Shown here: one piece after another, positions 56,640 to 64,000 of the stretch | Numbering within the stretch: the stretch's first letter is position 1 | How the letters are laid out: every line of letters starts with the position of its first letter | DNA from: Leclercia pneumoniae | GTDB taxonomy: Bacteria > Pseudomonadota > Gammaproteobacteria > Enterobacterales > Enterobacteriaceae | Direction of reading: 5' to 3' | Assembly: GCF_017348915.1 (NCBI RefSeq) | Contig: NZ_CP071383.1 | Location: 434,001-498,000, forward strand | Length of the DNA: 64,000 nt | Translations under genes and position numbers: made by a program | The notes under the pieces: model-generated | Told to the model about the DNA's origin: nothing | Databases searched by the model: none | What the model saw: only the letters and a program-made list of their open reading frames with translations

Positions 56640-58259
56640 ATGTACACCATTAACAACCCCATTCTGACCGGCTTTAACCCGGACCCGTCGCTCTGCCGGC
56701 AGGGCGAGGATTACTACATCGCCACCTCCACCTTCGAGTGGTTCCCTGGCATGCGCATTTACCACTCCCGGGATTTGAAAAACTGGCGGCTGGCGAGTAC
56801 CCCGCTGGACCGCGTGTCGCTGCTGGACATGAAAGGCAACCCGGACTCCGGCGGGATCTGGGCGCCGTGCCTGAGCTACGCCGACGGGCAGTTCTGGCTG
56901 CTCTACACCGACGTTAAAATTGTCGATTCACCCTGGAAAAACGGGCGCAACTTCCTCGTCACCGCCCCCTCCGTCGAGGGGCCGTGGAGCGAGCCGATCC
57001 CGATGGGCAACGGCGGCTTTGATCCGTCCCTGTTCCATGACGACGATGGACGCAAATACTACCTCTACCGCCCGTGGGGGCCGCGCCACCACAGTAATCC
57101 GCATAACACCATCGTGATGCAGGAGTACTTCCCCGAGACCCACACCCTGTCGCCGGAGCGTAAAACGCTCTTCACCGGCACGCCGCTGGGCTACACCGAG
57201 GGGGCGCACCTTTATCGTAAAGAGGGCTGGTACTATCTGCTGGTGGCGGAGGGGGGCACCAGCTACGAGCACGCGGTGGTGGTGCTGCGTTCCCGCACGC
57301 TGGAGGGGCCCTACGAACTGCACCCGGAGGTCTCGATGATGACCAGCTGGCACCTGCCGGAGAATCCGCTGCAAAAGAGCGGCCACGGCTCGCTGCTCCA
57401 GACTCACACCGGAGAGTGGTTTATGGCCTACCTCACCAGCCGCCCGCAACGCAGGCCGGGTATCCCGCTGCTGGCAAGCGGCGGGCGCGGCTACTGCTCG
57501 CTGGGGCGCGAGACGGGCATCGCCCGCATCGCATGGCGCGACGGCTGGCCGTACGTGGAAGGGGGCAAGCACGCGCAGCTCAGCGTGCCGGGGCCGCAGA
57601 TGGCAGAGAGCAACGTGGCCGCGCCCGCCACCTGGCGGGATGACTTTGACAGCGCGACCCTCGACCCGGAGCTGCAGACCCTGCGCATCCCGTTCGATGC
57701 CTCGCTCGGCTCCCTGAGCGCCCGCGCTGGCTGGCTGCGGCTGTACGGCAACGACTCCCTGAACTCGACCTTTGTGCAATCTACCGTCGCACGCCGCTGG
57801 CAGCATTTCACCTTTACGGCCGAGACGCGCATGGAATTTTCGCCGCGCCACTTCCAGCAGAGCGCCGGGCTCACCTGTTACTACAACAGCAAAAACTGGA
57901 GCTACTGCTTTGTCGATTACGAGGAGGGGCAGGGGCGCACTCTGAAGGTGATTCAGCTCGATCAGAACCAGCCGCTCTGGCCGCTGCACGAGCAGCCCAT
58001 CCCGGTGCCGGACGATGCACAAAGCATCTGGCTGCGGGTGGAGGTCGATCGTCTTGAGTATCACTACAGCTACTCCTTCGACGGTGAAACCTGGCACAGC
58101 GTTCCTATCTCCTTCGAGGCGTGGAAGTTGTCAGATGACTATATTGGCGGGCGCGGCTTCTTTACCGGGGCCTTTGTCGGGCTGCACTGCGAGGATATCA
58201 GCGGTGACGGTTGCCACGCTGATTTCGACTACTTTAGCTACACGCCAGAAGAGGCGTAA
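56640..58259 (+). CDS. yagH: Beta-xylosidase YagH (GH43)
   Basis: 539 residues (E. coli 536). Glycoside hydrolase family 43 with a five-bladed propeller catalytic domain (about 1-310). The general base Asp is in NPILTGFNPDPS, the pKa-modulating Asp in FDPSLFHDDDG, and the general acid Glu in YTEGAHLY. A C-terminal beta-sandwich follows (about 325-535). No signal peptide, so it cleaves xylo-oligosaccharides after uptake by YagG, 12 bp upstream. Confidence 0.94.
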   Translation: MYTINNPILTGFNPDPSLCRQGEDYYIATSTFEWFPGMRIYHSRDLKNWRLASTPLDRVSLLDMKGNPDSGGIWAPCLSYADGQFWLLYTDVKIVDSPWKNGRNFLVTAPSVEGPWSEPIPMGNGGFDPSLFHDDDGRKYYLYRPWGPRHHSNPHNTIVMQEYFPETHTLSPERKTLFTGTPLGYTEGAHLYRKEGWYYLLVAEGGTSYEHAVVVLRSRTLEGPYELHPEVSMMTSWHLPENPLQKSGHGSLLQTHTGEWFMAYLTSRPQRRPGIPLLASGGRGYCSLGRETGIARIAWRDGWPYVEGGKHAQLSVPGPQMAESNVAAPATWRDDFDSATLDPELQTLRIPFDASLGSLSARAGWLRLYGNDSLNSTFVQSTVARRWQHFTFTAETRMEFSPRHFQQSAGLTCYYNSKNWSYCFVDYEEGQGRTLKVIQLDQNQPLWPLHEQPIPVPDDAQSIWLRVEVDRLEYHYSYSFDGETWHSVPISFEAWKLSDDYIGGRGFFTGAFVGLHCEDISGDGCHADFDYFSYTPEEA

Positions 58260-58263
58260 CGCC

Positions 58264-59022
58264 TCAGGCCGGGCAGCCGAGGGCTCGTGACAGCTGCTGT
58301 CCGGCCTCCTGCAACTGCTCGCGGAAGCGGGCCAGCTCCGCGTCGTCCACCCGGGAGGTGAGGGTAGAGAGGCTTAGCGCGGCAATGACGCGTGATTCAT
58401 GGTTGCGCACCGGCACCGACACGCAGCGCACTCCCTGTTCGTTCTCTTCGCTGTCCAGGGCGTAGCCCTGCGCACGGGTTTCGGCCAGCGCCGCCAGCAG
58501 TGCCTCGCGGCTGGCAAGGGTCGCCGGGGTAAAGGTGGCGTAGTCGTACCCTTCCAGCAGGGCATTCAGCTCCGCCTCGCCGAGCCAGGCAATCAACACT
58601 TTCCCGATGGCGGTGGCATGCACCGGCAGGCGACGGCCAATGCGCGAATAGGCGATGGCCGCGAGCTTGCCTTCAATCTTCTCGATATAGACCCCTTCGC
58701 GCCCGTCCAGGATTCCCAGGTGGGTGGTCTGCCCGGTGCGATCGGACAACGCCTGCAGCCAGGTTTTCGCCTTCTGGCGGATGTCGATGGTGCTCACCAC
58801 AAAATGACCGCGCTCGACCAGCTTCATGCCGGGGCGATATTTACCGTTCTCCGGGTTCTGATCGATATAGCCATGCAGTTGCAGGGTTTTGAGCAGCGAG
58901 TGAAGCGTGCTTTTACTCAGCCCCATCTGTTTGCTGATGTCAGTGATCTTCAGCTCCGTGGCCTGCTCGTTAAAGAGGTCGAGGATCTGTAAGGCACGTT
59001 CAACAGATTGAATAATAGGCAT
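58264..59022 (-). CDS. xynR: IclR-type repressor XynR (YagI)
   Basis: 252 residues from the ATG at 59022 (MPIIQSVERALQILDLF), the E. coli length. N-terminal winged helix-turn-helix (about 5-60) and C-terminal IclR effector domain (70-250) with RLPVHATAIGKVLIAW. E. coli XynR represses the yagEF promoter and responds to xylonate. Convergent with yagH, 4 bp between stops. An in-frame start at 59085 lacks conservation. Confidence 0.94.
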   Translation of the reverse strand: MPIIQSVERALQILDLFNEQATELKITDISKQMGLSKSTLHSLLKTLQLHGYIDQNPENGKYRPGMKLVERGHFVVSTIDIRQKAKTWLQALSDRTGQTTHLGILDGREGVYIEKIEGKLAAIAYSRIGRRLPVHATAIGKVLIAWLGEAELNALLEGYDYATFTPATLASREALLAALAETRAQGYALDSEENEQGVRCVSVPVRNHESRVIAALSLSTLTSRVDDAELARFREQLQEAGQQLSRALGCPA

Positions 59023-59109
59023 AATCAGGCATCGCTCGCGCTGGAAACAGGCGAAAAAAGTACCTGTTTTTCGCTGAAAAATCAATCGAATGGCGCCAAG
59101 GTAAAAGCA

Positions 59110-59131
59110 AAAGCCAACGTAAGTTGGCTTT
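59110..59131 (-). terminator. Intrinsic terminator of argI
   Basis: AAAGCCAAC-GTAA-GTTGGCTTT. On the minus strand it is followed by TGCTTTTAC, about 75 bp after the argI stop and beyond a palindromic repeat. Confidence 0.7.
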
Positions 59132-59142
59132 TTATTATTTGC

Positions 59143-59179
59143 TCCCTCTCCCTGTGGGAGAGGGCCGGGGTGAGGGCAT
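59143..59179. repeat. Palindromic repeat unit after argI
   Basis: CCCTCTCCC-TGT-GGGAGAGGG with the adjoining GGGGTGAGGGCATCAGACCGCAG tail seen at other copies of this family. Confidence 0.78.
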
Positions 59180-59204
59180 CAGACCGCAGAGGACAAACCT
59201 GAGA

Positions 59205-60209
<1,005 letters not shown>

Positions 60210-60236
60210 TTTATCCTCACATGGCAGAGGCCACCT

Positions 60237-60275
60237 ATTGAATTAAAATTCAATTTATCTATATGAATATTCATT
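60237..60275 (-). promoter_or_regulatory. Pair of ARG boxes upstream of argI
   Basis: ATTGAATTAAAATTCAAT (60237-60254) is an excellent ArgR box. A second 18-bp box (60258-60275) keeps one good half (ATTCA) and one degenerate half. They are separated by exactly 3 bp, the spacing typical of ArgR hexamer operators. Confidence 0.85.
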
Positions 60276-60372
60276 TGCAACCCTGTTTCACAAATCTTTC
60301 GTCGAAAGGTGGAGGCAAACACATCCGTGTGTGAAAATAGAAGTACTGCCGCACTTTAAAGAGGATTGAGCC

Positions 60373-60798
60373 ATGGCAAACCCGGAACTACTGGAAGAGC
60401 AACGCGAAGAGACGCGCCTGATTATTGAAGAGCTGCTGGAAGATGGCAGCGATCCGGATGCGCTGTACACCATTGAGCACCATTTCTCTGCGGATGATTT
60501 TGAAGCGCTGGAGAAGCTGGCGGTGGAGGCGTTCCGTCTGGGTTATGAAGTGACCGAGCCGGAAGAGCTGGAAGTGGAAGAGGGCGACACCGTCATTTGC
60601 TGCGATATCCTGAGCGAAGGCGCCCTGAAAGCTGAGCTGATCGACGCGCAGGTAGAACAGCTGATGGACCTGGCCGAGCGCTTTGAAGTGGAGTACGACG
60701 GCTGGGGCACCTACTTCGAAGATCCGAACGGCGAAGAGGGTGAAGAAGGCGACGACGAAGATTACGTCGACGAAGATGACGACGGCGTGCGTCACTAA
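60373..60798 (+). CDS. rraB: RNase E regulator RraB
   Basis: 141 residues (E. coli 138). RraB binds the C-terminal scaffold of RNase E and alters degradosome composition and activity. Highly acidic, ending in a run of Asp/Glu (about residues 119-138), which is longer than in E. coli. Divergent from argI. Confidence 0.94.
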   Translation: MANPELLEEQREETRLIIEELLEDGSDPDALYTIEHHFSADDFEALEKLAVEAFRLGYEVTEPEELEVEEGDTVICCDILSEGALKAELIDAQVEQLMDLAERFEVEYDGWGTYFEDPNGEEGEEGDDEDYVDEDDDGVRH

Positions 60799-60803
60799 TA
60801 GCG

Positions 60804-60828
60804 TATTAGCGGCAGTGCACACTGCCGC
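60804..60828 (+). terminator. Hairpin after rraB
   Basis: AGCGGCAGTG-CA-CACTGCCGCT followed by TTC, a 10-bp perfect stem just ahead of miaE. It is probably a weak terminator allowing some read-through. Confidence 0.6.
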
Positions 60829-60843
60829 TTTCAAGGTTCAAAC

Positions 60844-61602
60844 ATGGATTACCCGCAGATACTTGCTCCCGTTCTTAACTTCCTCCCGTGCCCCACCCCG
60901 CAAGCGTGGATAGACAAAGCCCGCGACCCGGCCAACCTGCCGCTGTTGCTTACCGATCATATGGTGTGCGAACTGAAGGCCGCCCAGACCGCACTGCTTC
61001 TGGTACGTAAATACGTCGCCGATGAAAGCGGTGCCGACGCGCTGCTGGCGTGGCTTAAGCCCTACGAAGCCTTCACCTTTCGCGACGGGCCGGAACCCGA
61101 CTTTATTGCCCTGCATAAGCAGATAAGCAAAAGCGTGATGCCCAAAACCGACGACCCCTGGGGCCAGGCGCTTATCGACAGCATGGTGTTGTTAATTAAA
61201 GAAGAGTTGCACCATTTCTGGCAGGTGCGCGAGGCGATGGTCACGCGTAACATCCCGTACGTCAAAATCACCGCCAGCCGCTACGCCAAAGGGATGCTGA
61301 AAGCCGTGCGCACCCACGAGCCGCTAACGTTGATCGACAAATTGATCTGTGGGGCCTATATCGAGGCGCGCTCCTGCGAGCGCTTTGCCGCGCTGGCCCC
61401 CTTCCTCGACGACGACCTGCAGAAGTTTTACCTGTCTTTGCTGCGCTCTGAGGCGCGCCATTATCAGGACTATCTGCACCTTGCGCAGCAGGTGAGTGAC
61501 GAAGACATCACTCCACGCATTAAGCACTTTGGCGATGTCGAGGCTACGCTTATCACGTCTGCAGATAGCGAGTTCCGCTTTCATAGCGGCGTGCCGGTTT
61601 AA
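60844..61602 (+). CDS. miaE: tRNA-(ms2io6A37) hydroxylase MiaE
   Basis: 252-residue diiron enzyme that adds the hydroxyl group to ms2i6A at position 37 of tRNAs reading UNN codons, needing oxygen. Diiron ligands are seen in KEELHHFWQV, GAYIEARSCERF and LLRSEARHYQDY. Present in Salmonella and the Enterobacter/Klebsiella group but missing from E. coli K-12, which supports the lineage call. It follows rraB by 45 bp. Confidence 0.94.
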   Translation: MDYPQILAPVLNFLPCPTPQAWIDKARDPANLPLLLTDHMVCELKAAQTALLLVRKYVADESGADALLAWLKPYEAFTFRDGPEPDFIALHKQISKSVMPKTDDPWGQALIDSMVLLIKEELHHFWQVREAMVTRNIPYVKITASRYAKGMLKAVRTHEPLTLIDKLICGAYIEARSCERFAALAPFLDDDLQKFYLSLLRSEARHYQDYLHLAQQVSDEDITPRIKHFGDVEATLITSADSEFRFHSGVPV

Positions 61603-61621
61603 TTGATAAGGACAATGGATA

Positions 61622-62338
61622 ATGAAAAAGGGGTTAGGTATTGCGGCAGCCGTCGTGCTGGGCATGGTAGTAGCGGGCTGGATCTTTCGCGACCAGCAGC
61701 CCACCACGGAACAGCAGCTCGACACCGCGCTGGGCAGCATGCCGGTGTGGCAGGTGATTAAAGAGCAAGACCCGGCGTTCCGCAAAAAAGTGCAGGACGA
61801 GATGATCGCCCTGCAAAAGGCGGGCAAGAACGAGCAGCAGATTATCGACACCATCCAGCCGCAGATTTTGCATCTGCAGATGGCGCGCCTGCAAAACGCC
61901 CCGGACGCCAACGTGGTGGAGTATATGAAGATCAATATGGAGCAGACCGCCGCCATGCAGAAGGTGAGCGACGATAGCTGCTTCCGCTTCCTGTACCCGG
62001 AGGTGAAAGGGGGCGTGAACCCGATGCGCCTGCTGAGTAAAGAGCTGATGCAGCGCCGCATGGAGGCAGATGCCACCATGATGCGTGCCGCCTTCGGCCC
62101 GAACAAGCACACCGTGACCCCGGAAGAGGTAAAACGCGCCGAGACCGACGTGGTGCCGATTGTGCAGAAGCTGGCCGAGAAGTACGGCCAGGACTTCGAA
62201 CTGCTGCAGGCGCCGAACAAGGCGCTGGGCAAAGAGAAGGTAAGCTGCGAGCTGGTGCAGGACCTGTGGAACAACGTGCTGACGCTGCCAGAGAAGAACG
62301 CCGCCGGGCTGATCCGCTATGCGGTGTCGGACCTGTAA
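61622..62338 (+). CDS. Membrane-anchored protein of unknown function
   Basis: 238 residues, not recognised. One N-terminal hydrophobic segment (residues 4-21, GLGIAAAVVLGMVVAGWI) acts as signal anchor, with no lipobox. The rest is mostly helical and rich in Gln, Met and charged residues, with two cysteines (Cys120 in SDDSCFRF and Cys203 in KVSCELV) that could form a periplasmic disulfide. It begins 20 bp after miaE and is likely co-transcribed with it. It lies between miaE and leuX, and codon use resembles the core genes rather than the island to the right. Confidence 0.75.
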   Translation: MKKGLGIAAAVVLGMVVAGWIFRDQQPTTEQQLDTALGSMPVWQVIKEQDPAFRKKVQDEMIALQKAGKNEQQIIDTIQPQILHLQMARLQNAPDANVVEYMKINMEQTAAMQKVSDDSCFRFLYPEVKGGVNPMRLLSKELMQRRMEADATMMRAAFGPNKHTVTPEEVKRAETDVVPIVQKLAEKYGQDFELLQAPNKALGKEKVSCELVQDLWNNVLTLPEKNAAGLIRYAVSDL

Positions 62339-62380
62339 GAGCGGTTACGCTGGTTTTTTCAACACTTAGCGCAGGTTTAG

Positions 62381-62419
62381 CGCGCCGCCGCTTGCATGGC
62401 GGCGCGTGACAGGTATAAT
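62381..62419 (+). promoter_or_regulatory. leuX promoter with overlapping hairpin
   Basis: TTGCAT (62392-62397), 16 bp, TATAAT (62414-62419), 28 bp before the tRNA. The -35 box lies in the loop of a perfect 9-bp GC stem (CGCGCCGCC with GGCGGCGCG, 62381-62406), which may also end the upstream transcript. Confidence 0.75.
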
Positions 62420-62446
62420 CCACAACGTTTCCGCATCCCCTTCAGT

Positions 62447-62531
62447 GCCGAAGTGGCGAAATCGGTAGACGCAGTTGATTCAAAATCAACCGTAGAAATA
62501 CGTGCCGGTTCGAGTCCGGCCTTCGGCACCA
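62447..62531 (+). tRNA. leuX: tRNA-Leu (anticodon CAA)
   Basis: 85 nt with an encoded CCA end. It starts GCCGAAGTGGCGAAATCGG and ends GGCCTTCGGCACCA. The acceptor stem GCCGAAG/CTTCGGC, anticodon loop TTCAAAA (CAA), long variable arm and GTTCGAGTC T-loop are all present. It is essentially identical to E. coli leuX, which reads UUG codons. Its 3' end is a favoured integration site for P4-type islands, and an integrase gene follows here. Confidence 0.98.
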
Positions 62532-62642
62532 TTAGTACTTCCAAGACCATCCGAGAAAGTCCAATTTTCCCTTAAAAATCAATGCTTGCAGCGATTTTTA
62601 CGTCCTGAGTCGTCCGAGGTTGTCCGTTGAAATCCGGATGTC

Positions 62643-62694
62643 ATTGGGGGCATAATTGGGGGCATCTTAACTTCGATTAGAAATGTGCCCCCAA
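62643..62694. repeat. Repeats ahead of the integrase gene
   Basis: ATTGGGGGCAT occurs twice in direct repeat (62643-62653 and 62655-62665), and TGCCCCCAAA, nearly its inverse, is at 62686-62695, just before the integrase ATG. They are candidate integrase or excisionase arm sites, or an autoregulatory operator. Confidence 0.5.
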
Positions 62695-62695
62695 A

Positions 62696-63958
62696 ATGAA
62701 GCTCAACGCCAGGCAGGTAGAGACCGCAAAGCCCAAAGACAAAACCTACAAAATGGCCGATGGCGGCGGTTTGTATCTCGAAGTTTCGGCTAAGGGGTCT
62801 AAATACTGGCGCATGAAATACAGACGCCCCTCTGACAAAAAAGAGGATCGCCTTGCTTTTGGTGTTTGGCCTACTGTGACGCTTGCTCAGGCAAGAGCCA
62901 AGCGCGACGAAGCTAAAAAGCTGTTAGTACAGGGCATTGACCCAAAAGCCGAACAGAAAGAAGCTCAGGCCGAGAATTCGGGTGCATATACTTTCGAAAC
63001 CATTGCTCGCGAATGGCATGCCAGTAACAAGCGCTGGAGTGAAGACCATCGATCGCGCGTTCTTCGCTATCTTGAGCTTTATATCTTCCCTCATATCGGT
63101 TCGTCCGACATTCGCCAGCTCAAAACCAGCCACCTGTTAGCCCCGATTAAAAAAGTTGATGCCAGTGGCAAACATGACGTCGCACAGCGTCTTCAGCAGC
63201 GTGTGACGGCCATTATGCGTTATGCCGTAAAGAACGATTACATCGACTCTAACCCGGCCAGTGATATGGCTGGTGCTTTATCAACAACCAAAGCACGACA
63301 CTATCCTGCTTTACCCTCTAGCCGGTTCCCTGAGTTTCTTGCTCGTCTTGATGCATATCGTGGCCGTGTAATGACGCGGATCGCGGTTGAGCTTTCTCTG
63401 CTAACTTTTGTACGTTCCAGCGAGTTACGCTTTGCTCGTTGGGAAGAGTTTGATTTCGATAAATCTCTTTGGCGTGTACCTGCAAAGCGAGAAGAAATTA
63501 AAGGCGTGCGTTACTCATACCGTGGCATGAAGATGAAAGAGGAGCATATCGTTCCGCTTAGTCGGCAGGCGATGATTTTGTTAGCCCAGTTAAAGCAGAT
63601 TAGTGGTGATAAAGAGCTGCTTTTTCCGGGGGATCACGATGCAACTAAGGTCATGAGTGAAAACACGGTAAATAGTGCGTTGCGTGCGATGGGGTATGAC
63701 ACGAAAACTGAGGTTTGCGGGCATGGATTCAGGACGATGGCGCGTGGTGCGCTCGGTGAGTCAGGGTTATGGAGCGATGACGCGATAGAACGGCAGTTGA
63801 GCCATTCAGAGCGTAATAATGTGCGTGCAGCTTATATTCATACTTCTGAGCACTTGGATGAGCGTAGGCTGATGGTGCAATGGTGGGCTAACTACTTGGA
63901 AGAGAGTAGAGTCAAAATGATTACACCATATGATTACGGTAAAAAATATAATAATTAA
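62696..63958 (+). CDS. P4-type tyrosine recombinase (island integrase)
   Basis: 420 residues of the prophage-P4/CP4-57 integrase family. N-terminal DUF4102 domain (about 1-90, MADGGGLYLEV), SAM-like core-binding domain (95-200) and catalytic domain with Arg240, His343, Arg346, His370 and nucleophile Tyr380, all present. It lies 164 bp downstream of leuX in the same orientation, the usual position for an island inserted at that tRNA. Base composition is more AT-rich than the chromosome to its left. Confidence 0.95.
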   Translation: MKLNARQVETAKPKDKTYKMADGGGLYLEVSAKGSKYWRMKYRRPSDKKEDRLAFGVWPTVTLAQARAKRDEAKKLLVQGIDPKAEQKEAQAENSGAYTFETIAREWHASNKRWSEDHRSRVLRYLELYIFPHIGSSDIRQLKTSHLLAPIKKVDASGKHDVAQRLQQRVTAIMRYAVKNDYIDSNPASDMAGALSTTKARHYPALPSSRFPEFLARLDAYRGRVMTRIAVELSLLTFVRSSELRFARWEEFDFDKSLWRVPAKREEIKGVRYSYRGMKMKEEHIVPLSRQAMILLAQLKQISGDKELLFPGDHDATKVMSENTVNSALRAMGYDTKTEVCGHGFRTMARGALGESGLWSDDAIERQLSHSERNNVRAAYIHTSEHLDERRLMVQWWANYLEESRVKMITPYDYGKKYNN

Positions 63959-64000
63959 ATAAGGTGGTTGTTTTCTAATTTAAGTGGAGGTCTTCTAGCC

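Overview
The window is a chromosomal segment of a motile member of the Enterobacteriaceae, closest in feel to the Enterobacter/Lelliottia/Leclercia group. The genus cannot be fixed from sequence alone. Most of it follows the gene order of the E. coli region ytfL-msrA-tamAB-ytfP-chpSB-ppa-ytfQRT-yjfF-fbp-mpl-yjgA-pmbA-cybC-nrdGD-treCB-treR-mgtA-ridA-pyrIB-tabA-argI-rraB, with protein lengths nearly identical to E. coli. Genes missing from E. coli K-12 at these places (two chemoreceptors, a Hok-type toxin, a sugar-acid operon, chitin genes, miaE) mark the accessory segments.

Layout. 1-8177: ytfL (cut by the window edge), msrA, tamA-tamB-ytfP, and the ChpS/ChpB toxin-antitoxin pair. 8176-17374: two methyl-accepting chemotaxis genes, each behind a recognisable sigma-28 promoter, flanking ppa and the galactofuranose ABC importer ytfQRT-yjfF, then a LysR remnant. 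17625-24092: fbp, mpl, two tandem copies of a small glycine-rich bacteriocin-like gene, darP, pmbA, cybC. 24163-24318: a Hok-family type I toxin.

24754-33404 is the most interesting block. It is a ten-gene operon holding a PRD-domain protein, a glycine-rich SFCGS-motif protein, three proteins of uncharacterised families (DUF4312, DUF4311, DUF4310), an amidohydrolase, a DgaE-like PLP ammonia-lyase, a DgaF-like aldolase, an exported beta-propeller lactonase, and a PTS-controlled activator. The likely job is uptake, deacylation and cleavage of an acylated amino-sugar acid to pyruvate and glyceraldehyde-3-phosphate. The transport part is undescribed.

33401-43989: nrdG/nrdD with DnaA-box, FNR and NrdR-like sites, treC/treB/treR with the TreR operator, and mgtA with PhoP box, mgtL leader peptide and leader hairpins. 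44193-48851: a secreted GH20 hexosaminidase and a GbpA-like chitin monooxygenase gene split by a complete 768-bp IS1 with a 9-bp target duplication. 49034-51685: ridA, pyrI, pyrB with the pyrL attenuator, and tabA. 52007-59022: yagE-yagF-yagG-yagH-xynR (pentonate/xyloside use), directly beside argI. This is the same order and orientation as the yagEFGHI-argF block of the CP4-6 prophage in E. coli K-12. 59205-62338: argI with ARG boxes, rraB, miaE, and an unknown membrane-anchored protein. 62447-62531 is tRNA-Leu(CAA) leuX, followed by a P4-type integrase that opens a genomic island running past the window end.

A family of short palindromic repeats (core CCCTCTCCC...GGGAGAGGG) recurs in six intergenic places.
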